A stretch of 64,000 bases of DNA, taken from positions 111,333,692 through 111,397,691 of the forward strand of contig CM060978.1 of the NCBI GenBank assembly GCA_030765065.1. Direction: 5' to 3'. The notes beneath the pieces were generated by a model. The model ran no database searches, had not been told where the DNA came from, and saw only the letters and a program-made list of their open reading frames with translations. Positions 22,031-33,000 of the stretch are shown in pieces. This stretch comes from Deroplatys truncata. Taxonomy: Eukaryota > Arthropoda > Insecta > Mantodea > Mantidae. The translations under genes and the position numbers were made by a program. How positions within the stretch are numbered: position 1 is the first letter of the stretch; each line of letters begins with the position of its first letter.

Positions 22031-22640
22031 TCCGATATACCTATGTTTAGATACTGGTATGAGAAATAAAATGTGTGTCTCGAATGCCCTGCGAAGTCCT
22101 TTTCAGTCTTTGATTTTCATGTAAATGGAAAGCTTTAAGGGAGACAAAAGCTTGTTTGAAGTAAACAATTCAGCTCATAATATATTACTACTTCATATCA
22201 CATAACTTTCTTCGTTAGACATTAGCCATTTCCAAAATATTCGCTGTTGTATGTTTAAGTTTTCCCAGAAGTTAGATGTTTGAAAATGCCAAACAAAGTT
22301 TTGAAACAGACTAATATAATTAGCGTGTATATGTGCATTGCGTGTGCGTGCCAATAATTTGAACTTTTGTGTTAAATCGGGCATCTTTTGAGAATGTAAG
22401 CTGAAGATTTTCATGGGATTTCCTCTGCTTAACAATCCTTCACATGTAAAGATGTTAGTTTATTTTTTTATCTTCTCAAAATGCCTCTAAGGATTCTGAT
22501 TAAAATACGAGTAATTTTTATTTATCGTTTAGCGATTAAAATAATAAAGTATTCCGAATTTTCTATAAATTGCTGTCGAAGTACTGTTCATTGCCACTTA
22601 AATGTCGTATATAGCTGCGTAGACAGTTACAAAAGAATGG
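22030..22640 (-). repeat. Ancient family X remnants
   Basis: Two blocks line up with reversed family X: GTTTAGATACTGGTATGAGA with AAATAAAATGTGTGTCTCGA, and TTCTCAAAATGCCTCTAAGG with ATTCTGATTAAAATACGAGT. Much diverged. Confidence 0.5.
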
Positions 22641-22663
22641 CTATTATCAAAAGGTCCATTTTA

Positions 22664-22674
22664 TATTATTATTA

Positions 22675-22709
<35 letters not shown>
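22664..22709 (+). repeat. (TTA)n microsatellite
   Basis: Trinucleotide run with one early interruption. Confidence 0.95.
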
Positions 22710-23020
22710 TTGTACAATAGTCATTTTTAGTTACTCTCCCGAGTACAGATTGCAAGTTAGGCGACCATTCTTTTATTTTGTTGTTCCCAAGTCCAACTCA
22801 AATTCTACACTTACGAGACGTGTATTGACATGACATCTTCTAATTGAAATCATTTCTATTGTAATTCACATGAAGGGATTCAAAAGCAACACATTTTAAC
22901 AAACGAATGCAGAATCATTCTGCTGCGTTAACGAGTATACAAAATCGTGTGACTGTTACACACAAATTGTTTTTCTGGTATGAATAATGAGACACAACAG
23001 ATCGTGAGGTCTAAATGCTT

Positions 23021-23074
23021 GAAGAAGAAGAAGAAGAAGAAGAAGAAGAAGAAGAAGAAGAAGAAGAGGAAGAA
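23021..23074 (+). repeat. (GAA)n microsatellite
   Basis: About 15 GAA units plus imperfect flanks. Confidence 0.95.
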
Positions 23075-23145
23075 ATAAATAAGGTGCTAGGTTTGGAATC
23101 GATTAATTTTTTTTATTACGTACAAAAGTAGTACCATAACATCTA

Positions 23146-23355
23146 ATGTTGCCAAGAATACTTGTAACTTGTGTTTGCATTGTTTCTTTGCTTTTTGTTG
23201 AGGAAAGTGGCGAATTGTATTTTCTGCGACTGTACAAGCAGGAAATTATGGCCCGCAACCCTGAACTTAGAAGCGGCGTTCTTGCCTACTATGTTGCGCA
23301 ACCGAGTGAGAAACCTGATGTCCTTGGTTCGACCCTACTGCATGCAACACAGTGA
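23146..23355 (+). CDS. Short open frame with a signal-peptide-like start, doubtful
   Basis: A 69-codon frame. The first 22 residues (MLPRILVTCVCIVSLLFVEE) look like a secretion signal: a basic residue, then a hydrophobic core. The rest is mixed and less AT-biased than the neighbouring DNA. No family is recognised, there is no partner exon, and no promoter can be assigned. It may be a chance frame or an eroded repeat; a secreted small protein is the optimistic reading. Confidence 0.15.
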   Translation: MLPRILVTCVCIVSLLFVEESGELYFLRLYKQEIMARNPELRSGVLAYYVAQPSEKPDVLGSTLLHATQ

Positions 23356-24977
23356 ACTACATCATCATTATCCATCATCGTGAAGGACAGCGTGCCAGGA
23401 TTTCGGGAACAAAGATATCACGTGCAGGTCTCTCCCGTGAAATGATTACACATCTAATAAAAACCTACAATGGTTGTCCTCTTTTGTTGTAACAATCCAC
23501 CGTTAAGTGGTTTATTCCCATGTCTCAGCACTGACCTCCTGTTGTCACATGTGTGTATGGTGGATGCATTACACGAATGTAGGTATAAAAATAACAGATA
23601 CATTATACGATGAAGTAAAAGTCATTGTTGCAAGCAGGTTGGTGCTGAATATTCCGAGTGAAAATCCTTTCCCATTAATCTGTTGTTTTTTTCTCTCTTT
23701 CTTTCCTTTTGTGTTTATTTGCATTCATTACGGCTCGTATTCTGGAGACTTAATAGCTGATTTTTGTTTCTCTCTTTATGTCTTTTTTTCTTTCTAAACT
23801 TCCATTTTTCTCTTCAGTAGTCATTCAGATATGGAATGTGCACATTATTTGCAATTCCAGCATTAACTCCTAGCACAAATCTTTCTTTTACCTATTTTTG
23901 TGAAATTATGCTTGGAAGTTCAATTGATTACATACTATTGTAATGTTCAGCGAGAGAAAGAAGAGAGAAAGAAAATTTACTCAACACAAGCATGGACCTA
24001 TTTCTTATGCCTTATTTATTGTTTATCAAGTTTAATAGCCTTTTAATGTTAGGCATATGAAAATTAACAAAAATCCTCCATTTGTTGCGCTTATAATTCA
24101 TATACGAACTTTCTCTTTTGATGATCTATATTTATTAGCTATTCCTGATACATAAAAATGAGGTCACGTGGCTTTTTAGAGGTCCCTGAGCATGAGGCCA
24201 AACAGCCCTCTAGACTTTGTTAGCTATTTTTCACGGTGTCTCTTTTTTCTGGGCTTTTGCATGTTGAACAAATTTCCCACTGTGCTATTATTATTTGCTC
24301 ACTTTCCTTCCCCAATATTTTAAGACAAAATCTCAAACTACAAAGAAAAGATTGTTGGGAGTGATTTTCTATAATGTTGGTCACTACATTAACAGTTATT
24401 GTATCGAAGTGATACGAATAATTATTAAAAAAGAATGCTATTTAGTGATTTTGTTTTTCTGAAACATAAATACTTCACAAAAGCTTGTTTCTACTACTTT
24501 TCCGTAATGCTAGTCTACCACAGAAACTGTATTTAAAATATTTTTTTTATTTTTTATCCTATTGGGACATTTTGTTTGTTCAAATAATTAAAAAGACAAG
24601 TTTAAAACCGTTCGCGATTGCATAGAAAATTTCTGGTGTGTACTCTCTGTAGGTATATGTAATATCGTGTGTGTATTCTTGAATTAAAAAATTATCAAAT
24701 TTATCAAATCAGGCGAAAGTACGAAGTAAATGCACAAATGCAGTGTAACAGGCAAGAACCTATGGGTTCTAGGCATTCAGAAATAGACTGATAACTGGAA
24801 AACACTGCAACAAAATTTGTGTAGGTACACAAATATTAAAAACTTGGTATAAGTCCTAAAATACAGGTTTACCACAAATGAACTTTCGGGCTTCGAACAC
24901 ATGTAACTTGCGTTTAATATAACTTATAAACATGAAACTAGTACTAATTGAAAGGGGAACTCAAAACGTTTTGATTA
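23356..24977. other. AT-rich unannotated stretch
   Basis: No gene or element recognised between the short frame at 23146 and the mariner-like element at 24978. Confidence 0.4.
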
Positions 24978-25637
24978 TAGTATCACAGTTGGTAACAATA
25001 ACGTAATGACGTACAACATTGCGCAAGGTTGAAGGTTACAAAATGGCTGGTTTAGAGCATAGGCGACAGTTCTGTGTTCTCCATTACCATGTTAGTCATT
25101 CTGTAATGGTTGTGCAACGAGATTTTCGAACAAGAGTTGGAATAGATCTACCCAGTGGGTCTATTCGTAAGTGGTACTCTGATTTTACAAGAGTGTGCAC
25201 TTTTAAGAAGAAATCTCGTGTGCGTCCGTCAGTAAACGAGGAAACTAAATCTTTCACATGTAGTCCTCAAAAATCAATCACTGAAGTTAGTGTATACAAG
25301 GTTTTGCACAAACGTTTGCGATTTCATCCCTACCGATTGCAGACGCTGCAATTCCTAAAGAAAGAAGACAAAGTGTTGAAGCGTTCTTTCTGGGAGGGTA
25401 TGCAGATTCACATAGAAACTGGTGCTTTTTGTTTTCAAATTTAAGTGTTTACTGACCAGTGACGAATTGAAGTGGATCTACATAAAATTTTGTTCCAAAA
25501 TGTCGTGAACAATTACAGATTGATTAACACGGTAATCGAGAACACAGAACGCTCGCCTATCCTCTGTACCAGTCAGTCTGCAACTTTCAGCAGTGCGCAA
25601 TGTTGATTATGCGTCATTGTTGCCAACTGTGATACTA
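24978..25637 (+). mobile_element. Internally deleted mariner-like element with TA target duplication
   Basis: About 656 bp between TA dinucleotides at 24978-24979 and 25636-25637. The ends GTATCACAGTTGGTAACAAT (left) and ATTGTTGCCAACTGTGATAC (right) are inverted repeats of about 50 bp with few mismatches. The inside keeps the front of a transposase, while the catalytic part is gone. Such an element could move only with enzyme from a full-length relative. Confidence 0.85.
25043..25444 (+). pseudogene. Transposase N-terminal remnant (mariner-like, MAGLEH type)
   Basis: The likely start is the ATG at 25043 (MAGLEHRRQFCVLHYHVSHS), in frame with an earlier ATG at 25019. Features match the DNA-binding half of a widespread insect transposase: VVQRDFRTRVGIDLPSGSIR, KWYSDF, RVRPSVNEE, SPQKS and KVLHKRLRFHPYRLQ. 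After KKEDKVLKRSFWEGMQ, where the catalytic FSDEA block should follow, the frame runs out and the right terminal repeat appears. A more complete dead relative lies at 53430-54120. Confidence 0.75.
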
Positions 25638-25876
25638 TAACCAAACATTCTTGATTCCTCTTTCCATTGATACTAGTTTCATGTTTCTAAGATTTATTAA
25701 ATGCAAGTTATGCGTATTCGAAATCCGAAAGGTCATTTGTGGTAACCCTTAAGTAAAAATTGTTATATATATTTCTTTCAGATGGCAGAATCAAATAATT
25801 GAAAAATCGCTGTTAAAAATTATAGTTGGTTTATGTTGCTGACTTGAATGAAAAAAAAAATTGGTATCTCCACTAA

Positions 25877-27870
25877 TGACAATATTTGACATTGCATTTC
25901 CATTTGTTCTCGTCAAAGAGGGTTTTTGCAACAAGGACGGTAATAAGTGGTTTACTAATGAGCTTCGTAATCTAAAGGGATCAAAGTCTATATTATTATA
26001 GTTTAATTAAATATAATGGAATGGTCGAACCACAACAGAGACTTAGGAAACTTAAGTATACGTATAAAAAGGCTCATAAGATAGCGAAAGCTGAATATTA
26101 TTCGAACTTAATACGCAATTCTGCTAATAAATCTGAGGCCATATGGTCAGCTGTTTCTGAATTAGCAAAAAATAATACTAAATCTGATTTCACTTTGCCA
26201 GATTTTCAAAAAAATACTTCTAAGTCTGATTTCAATCTGCCAGATTTTAAAGAAAAATGTTAGCTCTCATTTTATTAAAGAAGCTGACGATACTGTTAGT
26301 AAATTTAATGACAAAAATCACGACTTTAAAGTATTTTTAAACAAACATTATAAGCCCCCCGCTGAATTTCAGTTTAAGCAATTTAGTATGGAAGATGTCT
26401 ATCTGCCTATTTTGAAATTCAGAAATAGTTCATGTCCTGATATCTATGGCTTGAATTCTAAATTAATAAAACTAGCTGCACATTTTATATGCGAGACGTT
26501 AACTCATATATTAAATATCTGCATTGATGAATGTATATTTCCAAACGCTTTTAAATATGTAAAGATCATACCAATACATAAAAAAGGAAGTAAAATTAAT
26601 CTCAATAATTACAGAATTAACAGTACAATTTTCACGATCTCAAAAATGTTTGAAATTTTAATAAATAGTGATTATTACTTATTTAGAAACTAACAAACCC
26701 ATTTGTAACCAATATGGATTTAGGCAATTAAAGCAATTGCCATATTTCTGGAAAAGCGTTTTGAGCATTAGTGGGAGGTGAGTTAACCTGTGGACGTTTT
26801 TATGACTTTACTAAAGCTTTTGATTCCATCTCACATAATATTTTACTAGAGTATTTACTAGATACTTTACCAGAGTATTTACTAGTAATATTTTACTATT
26901 TTTAATCATACCAATATTACTTTATGGAATCTTACGTAAGAAATAGGTTCTAATCTGTTTTTCTTAAAGGCGAATTTTTTTATTTTAAATGCATGATGTA
27001 TGGTGTCCCACAGGTTCCATACTTGGGTGTCAGTACTGTTTATTATTTATATTAATGACCTCCTGCTTGTACTAATTTTGACTGTAGAAAATTATATGTT
27101 TGCAGATTATGTTGCACTTGGAGTTTTATATATAAGTCATACCACTATGAATAGTAAACTTGACGATATTTCTTGCAGCCTACACTCGTGTGATGCGAAC
27201 AAGCTCAGTGTAAATAAAATTAGAACTATTGATATTAAATTTTTTCTTAACCGAAATGGCGATCCTTGTGTATTAACAAGGTTTCTTGGAATCCATCTTG
27301 AGTTGGGACTTGGTTGGAAAACACACATTGATTGCTTAATAAGTAAAATAAGAGTGGTATATTCACGATTAGAATATTAAAAGATACTCTATCAAGAGCA
27401 CGTCTAGTTATGGTTTATTATGACCATGCATATAGCTATCTTAGATATGGAATTTTCCTGTGGGCAACGATACCTCAACATCCAGGTTACTTATTCCCCA
27501 TAATAAAGCTATGAGAATCATTTGAGTGTTCAATCTGAACACACTGTAAGCCACTGTTTCCTGAATTAGGAATATTAGCATAGCTGGCAATGTTTATTCT
27601 GGACTGTATTTTGTATGTGAAATCCAAATTCTAATTTGACACTTTGCTCTGTGCATAATTACAATACTCACAATAACTTGAACAAATAAATGCAAATACA
27701 GTTACACTAAAACAGTTTTGTACATATGTCTTACAAATTTTATAATGATCTGCCATTAGATATAATATATTTACCTATGCCCGCATTCAAGAGACGTGTT
27801 CGTTCAACGCTGCTGGCAAATCCACTTTATGACCTTAAGGAATGTTATCAAATAAGGTTTAAATGATCCT
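25877..27870 (+). pseudogene. Decayed non-LTR retrotransposon (LINE), reverse transcriptase region
   Basis: A 5'-truncated LINE with many stops and frame changes. In order: the linker before the reverse transcriptase (NKWFTNELRNLK near 25945), the fingers (PNAFKYVKIIPIHKKGSKIN then LNNYR near 26545-26615), FYDFTKAFDSISHNILLE near 26795, LFIIYINDLL with MFADYVALGV near 27035-27120, FLGIHLELGLGWKTHID near 27285, and a C-terminal KFYNDLPLDI then FKRRVRSTLL near 27735-27810. The catalytic FADD box reads FADY, so a metal-binding Asp is lost. No endonuclease region was found. The clade is uncertain (CR1, L2 or Jockey-like). Confidence 0.85.
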
Positions 27871-27999
27871 GTTCTCTAAGTCTAGTTTATACGAGAATTC
27901 TGACAACTCTATTTGTACCTGCTTATTATGGTAAAGAAGCTAATAAATACGTATAAAATACCAACCACTTAGAAAGAAAGAAAAACAAAATAGAAAACA

Positions 28000-28432
28000 A
28001 CAAGAACACTTTGACGAGCAAGGGCAACCAAATCCGGGGCGGCAGGCTCGGACGCAGGTGAAGTCCCTAATGTCTCCAGATTTTACACCTCGACGCCTGC
28101 GGGAACCCCCCCCCCCACCCATGGAGAGGCTCCTTTGAGCACCTGTCAGAAACCGAACGCCACGGCTTACCGTTCCTCAAAGCAAACTCCACCGCCACAG
28201 CCCTCCACTGTCATCCACTTGTCTGCCGTCTACCCTGAAACACAAGGAAACTAAATGACACGAAATGTGGGGCAGGAATGTTCGTGACAATTACAATTCA
28301 CCCCAGCATTCGCTAACCAATCAGGGAAAACCGGCGAAAACACCCGCCAGAGTAGACGACCTAACGGAATCGAACCGAAAAGCTCCTGAATGGGAGCCTC
28401 ACACGCTACTGCCTAGTCTCACTCAGTGCGTG
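28000..28432 (-). mobile_element. tRNA-derived SINE, minus strand
   Basis: The head lies at the high-coordinate side: minus strand GTGTGAGGCTCCCATTCAGG, then perfect box B GGTTCGATTCC (plus 28366-28376), then the body TTTTCCCTGATTGGTTAGCG and CCCCACATTTCGTGTC. Same family as 5313 and 20788. It sits next to the LINE end in the opposite direction. A C-run occupies 28107-28116. Confidence 0.82.
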
Positions 28433-28541
28433 TCCCTTTAAGTTTCATTGTCCGTAAATCTGTTATCTACTCTTCAAGAATAGACTTAATCAGAGTGCGT
28501 GGTCTTAGTGGTGTACGCCGTCGTATTTGGAAGTCTGTAAC

Positions 28542-28745
28542 TTACCAGCATTCCAATGTTAAGAATCCGTAGTCCGTAATATCTGCGAAGATAGCTGACA
28601 TTGGTGACTGTGCAAAGAACATGCAGAGAATCTGGAACGTCTGCGGATGAACACGACATTCACTGCCTGCAGCTGAGACCTGTCCGATACAAAAATTACC
28701 GCCGTCCACTCTCTGACTCCGCAGTTCACGCAATGTGTACCTCAT
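28542..28745 (-). CDS. Candidate exon or unrecognised frame, doubtful
   Basis: A 67-codon minus-strand frame (MRYTLRELRSQRVDGGNFCI ... PMSAIFADITDYGFLTLECW). It ends exactly where a good splice donor occurs: minus-strand AATGCTG|GTAAGTTA. The region is richer in GC than its surroundings. I recognise no family and see no convincing partner exon. It could be an exon of a host gene on the minus strand, a transposon piece, or chance. Confidence 0.2.
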   Translation of the reverse strand: MRYTLRELRSQRVDGGNFCIGQVSAAGSECRVHPQTFQILCMFFAQSPMSAIFADITDYGFLTLECW

Positions 28746-28759
28746 GCAACATCCGGGTT

Positions 28760-30290
28760 TAAGCTCTACAGGGCATCGGGGAAATAAGCGACGGATCTTC
28801 GATATGTCACGCAGTCATCAGCGCTTTCACCTCGGGCTTTCCGAATCTGCAACGCTTTGCTTGTGTCTCGTGGACACTATCTAATTGGAACACTATGTTC
28901 AGTTATTTGTACGGTGCAGACACTCATCGGGGCTTAGACGACTTGTACATGGTCTTCGGCATAAAACTTGACCGCTCGCACGGGGTTTTGCGTCTGGGTA
29001 GCACGACATATCACAGCCGGCCGTGCCAATAGTGACTTCGCTTCTTAAATCTGTATATCTGTAAACCTGTACATAAAGTAAAACAAAATTAACTCTTCTC
29101 ATAGCAAATGCTGTATGTGTAGAAGTCACTGAAACCCCGACTTGTTGTGCTTACGTTCATAGTGATTTTCGTGGCGAACGTTAAATTTTCGCTAATTTCA
29201 TCTAATGTTTTTTCTGTTAACAGTGTACGTCATAGCATGTGTTTCTTGTTTTGCTCTGAACCAGTAGTCTCAAACTTATTCACAAGATTGTGAATTGAAG
29301 TTCTGGAAGGAGGCAATCGTGCAGGAAATTTCAGGATGAGTAACTACACGAACGCGAGATATTTAAAATAATATTTATATGCAAATATAGGTTCTTCTAA
29401 AGATAACTGCAATTGAAAGTGGACTACTGAACGCTAATGACTACATGGTAACTGAAGGACAAAAAGCCTGTTGTGAGTGCAGGGTGTTTGGAGTGGGTAA
29501 GCCAACCGCATTGGCTCTGAATCACAACACCCTGCGAGCGATCAGGTTTTATACCGAAGACCTAGTGCTAGCCATTCGTTAAATCTACTAGTGTCATACG
29601 GCGAAAGTTCTAAAATGCTTCCCCCTTATCAGGCTGGTGGCATTTTAAACTTTGACTGGACTTCTGATAGCAATGGAAAGTTAAGACAATTTAAAGAATG
29701 TTTAACTGAATACTAACATCTTAACGCATCGTTCTTCCAAGCGGTCCAAGGTAATGCAACATTGTTTTTAGGAACATTGCTGAAGTCATAAGAAGTATAG
29801 TTATTCCAGAATGTTTTCCTCTCCCCTTTAAATAATTCTAACAACCAATTTAATAGAGAACATTTATAATTTTTAAGATTCAGAAAGCACAAATGACATA
29901 GTTTACGTGTCTGGCGTTTCAAAAGATTTTTCGTTTTATTAGTTTTATAATTTTCGAAAATTGTAACGTATTTTAATTTTCTTCTTATAGAAATATTTAT
30001 ACGCATTTTTTGTACTATATCTGAAATTGCTGCAAAAATGGTTTTTGATCCAATGGAAGGAAGAATGCTAACGTGAATAGATAACTATCGAGTTTTTATA
30101 ATGAAATTCCTATTAATGGTTCAGTTTTCATGATTTCAAAAATGCAATTCTCTGTCAGTTTGCATTGTAAATAATTTGTAAACGCCACACATGAGAAAGT
30201 TGAAAAACGGCGCAATTTAAAAAAGAAAGAAATAATGCTAAAAAAAACGCTAGATCACGTAAATTATTTCATCATTGTTCTTTCTGCATT
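28760..30290. other. Unannotated stretch
   Basis: 28760-29030 is GC-richer but without a recognised motif. The 97-codon minus frame at 29713-30006 is AT-biased (many Lys, Asn, Leu) and matches nothing I know. Confidence 0.35.
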
Positions 30291-30377
30291 AACACGAGAA
30301 CCTTCTCTGCGTAATTTGTCTGCTAGAATTTTTTATAGTGGAGACCAATACTTTCTGGAGTGACAGCAGATACTTTT

Positions 30378-30963
30378 CTAACGCAATGGGTATGTGATCT
30401 GAGAGCAAGGACAAAAGATTAAAATAGGTAACACTCGACCAGACATAACCCTTCCTTGCCTCAGAGAGGGAGTTATTTGTACAGGTAATTGTAGCATACA
30501 ATAAAGGACAGGACCACTTGCCAGTATGACAATAGTATGAAATGAGTCCCAGCTGGAACTAGGGCATGTGTTTATCTTGATGAACAAGACCAAAGACAGG
30601 TGGCATCCTGAGTCAGCCACTTCCTCGTACATTGCGGAAGTGTGTACTACGTATACCAATGTTGGTTTGCCCGGAGGGGCACAAAGAGTAGCCTTGACGG
30701 CCTCATTCACAACAAATGTTGCAGGCCACCTGCCTGTGGATATCATTATTGTGCCATCCCGCACGTGTACAACTTCCTCTTCACATGCAACTATTAAATG
30801 CACTTCCACTGTCTGTGCACCTAGTGGAAAAGTGAAAGTACTGTCCCACAACTGTATTTGCGCCCGGGTATCTTTTTGGGTCTTTTACAATGCTGTAAAA
30901 CTTATTTATCTGTTCAGTGGTTCCAAAACTGGGCGCGAAAAAGATTTCCAAGGGGCACGATAA
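30378..30963. other. Region open on both strands, unidentified
   Basis: The longest open frame of the window (157 codons, minus, 30378-30851) overlaps a 131-codon plus frame (30568-30963). Composition is more balanced than in the AT-rich flanks. The minus frame contains VRDGTIMISTGRWPATFVVN and PPGKPTLVYVVHTSAMYEE, which look protein-like but match no family I can name. It may be an old repeat, a captured gene piece, or an exon. Confidence 0.3.
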
Positions 30964-31419
30964 CTTACTCAGAAGAAAACAAATATGATAAATAGAGATG
31001 ATACACATTTTCTGGGGTTGTTAATAAATACGGATCCTAGTTTATACAAAATCATCCAGGAGATACACAAACATATTACTCTTGAAATTCACTTCATTTT
31101 TGTTTTGTTTGTTCTTACTCAAGAAATGTGTAACTGTAACACCAAGGCAATGGCAATGAATCTTTGCGTTAAAGACTTCAGTGCAGAAGTTAGGGAAGCT
31201 TTATTTTATTGCTATTGTGTTTGATATGAAAATAAATCGATAATATGTGTAAAAAACGGGGAAAAAGAGACATTTTTCCCAGTTCACTGATATTCTATGT
31301 TCTGTATTCTTTTAAGAACAGCTACATGGCCCGGAAAAAAAAGGCTAGAAAAAATGTGATACATCCCCCTCACATGAGTTTTCCTAACGATTGCAACTTT
31401 ACATAATCCCTTGTATATT

Positions 31420-31700
31420 ATGTCTTCTTCTTTTCTTCTTTCATTCAAGGTTTAGGCCTTTGGCCTGTTCCGAAGCTAACTAAACTGGTCACTCCATCTC
31501 CTCCGTTGTCGTCCAACACTTCTTCCTGAAGGTCTATAAAATAAAGCTTGCTGTGGATACCTTGAAGGGGGCGTTCGTAAGAGCATGTTCTTTGCAACGT
31601 TATTGGTACCTCTGTATTTCTTCATTAATGTTTTCTTCCATTAGCTGTTCTCTTATTCCTAATCCTATCTCCTCTATTAATTCCCAACAATGATCGTAAA
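31420..31700. mobile_element. Possible retroelement fragment
   Basis: TCATTCAAGGTTTAGGCCTT and TGGCCTGTTCCG resemble a block I recall from arthropod LINE 3' regions. It interrupts a family X copy. Class and strand are unsure. Confidence 0.3.
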
Positions 31701-32522
31701 TATCATACACTATATTATGTATAGTATACATAAGAATGAGATTCCTCTATCCACATTATGTTACGATATATTTTTGTCTAGATATAATCTCAAATTAAAC
31801 AAATTTAGACTTGGTTGTATTCTTGATAAACAGAAAACAAACTCGTGTGTATGCAATACATAATAAGTCAGATTTTGTTACTAATGAGCTCATATAGGAA
31901 AAAAAAGAGCGACATCAAATGCTTTACAGATGCCGCACGACAGTTCAGCTTGGTATAAATTAAAGAGGTAACAACGAAATCATTGCTACATGAAAGTATT
32001 AGACATAAATTGTATATTTAAATGAAGCCCTGCATTTTTCGAGTACTAAGTTCTTGTCTATTTTTCGTGATTTACCAGTTTCACAAACTTACAGAAAATT
32101 CATTCAAAATGAAGATTTTACAGACTTTTCAATTTATACATTTTATTAGTCATGTAAGTATTATAAACATGTGGTGTTTTAATCAAAATCGTTAAGAGAT
32201 ATCTTTTGAGAAAATAAAAATTGACGAAACGTTTTCCATGTAAAGAGAGGGGATTTTCCTGAAAACCTTCCTATGTCGTTGTTGGTAGATGCTGAACGTA
32301 AATATCAAGTATGTTATTTATCTGGCCTTTCTATGCTGTTCATAGATGCACAGACAGACGTGCACGAGCGCTCAGAACTATTTCTACATGTTTGTGGTTC
32401 GGTGGATTTCAAAATATTCTAACTTTGTCCAGTTTCTCAACTATCACTCTCTCCAAGTCCTCAATGTCACTGTTCTAAGTCCTTATCTAGTTCAAGTTCA
32501 CTGGGAATTAACTTAGTTCCTT

Positions 32523-32907
32523 TGTGACGCAGCCTCTTCACGCCGGACGATTCACTTCATTCGGGAGTCGAACACAAGACCTACATAAGCCGTCGCTTCT
32601 CATTAGTACCTGCTACACAACAGCCGTCGCCAATTCGCTCGTTCAATGACTGACCGACGCGACGCAACTCAACGACTCCCGGAGAGCGCTCGCTTATATC
32701 GTTAGTGGAATCTTTCCACAAGGTTCTCGAACGTTCTAGAACTATTTCGACACACTTTCTGAAGGAGGGGGGAAGCAGCTCCCAGAAGGTTCTGTTTATC
32801 TGCCGATAGCGCTCCCGGTGCTTACGCTGGCAAGCGGCAGTTATCGTTTACTCCAACCGCCCGGCGCCGACCTCCCGATAACCTTGGGCGACAGTCGCTG
32901 CGTCACA
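32523..32907 (-). mobile_element. LTR-like insertion with heat-shock-type promoter
   Basis: A GC-richer block of 385 bp bounded by perfect 11-bp inverted ends: minus-strand start TGTGACGCAGC and end GCTGCGTCACA, the TG...CA pattern of LTRs. It lies within a foreign segment (about 32418-32907) that interrupts a family X copy. ATAT flanks that larger segment on both sides, as in a 4-bp target duplication. The 105 bp at 32418-32522 may be adjoining internal sequence or part of a longer LTR. No primer-binding site or coding region is visible, so this is a solo or truncated LTR. Gypsy-like origin is inference. Confidence 0.55.
32691..32742 (-). promoter_or_regulatory. Heat-shock element array next to a TATA box
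   Basis: Plus-strand 32723-32742 reads GTTCTCGAACGTTCTAGAAC: four perfectly alternating nTTCn/nGAAn units (TTC 32724, GAA 32729, TTC 32734, GAA 32739), the binding pattern of heat-shock factor. On the minus strand the TATA-like GATATAAGC (plus 32692-32700) lies about 25 bp downstream, and an arthropod initiator-like TCAGTC lies at plus 32648-32653. The order matches heat-shock gene promoters. Activity is inference. Confidence 0.6.
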
Positions 32908-33000
32908 ATATGTATTTGCAATGAAATGTAGATATCGAATTATTGGGCTGGAATGCAACACTTTATTTGCCATAGTTAAGTAATAAGGAAACTAAAATTA

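Larger units (their letters stand above)
31345..33000 (+). repeat. Family X copy split by two insertions
   Basis: The 5' end is recognisable at 31345-31390 (AATGTGATACATCC, CACATGAGTTTTCC). The middle and 3' part run from about 31870 to 32417 (TTTTAATCAAAATCGTTAAG, AATATCAAGTATGTTATTTA). The terminal block resumes after the LTR at 32908 (ATATCGAATTATTGGGCTGG, AATGCAACACTT). A block GTTACTAATGAGCTCATATA at 31879 recurs at 48962, suggesting a third subfamily. The piece at 31420-31700 appears to be a separate insertion. Confidence 0.65.
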
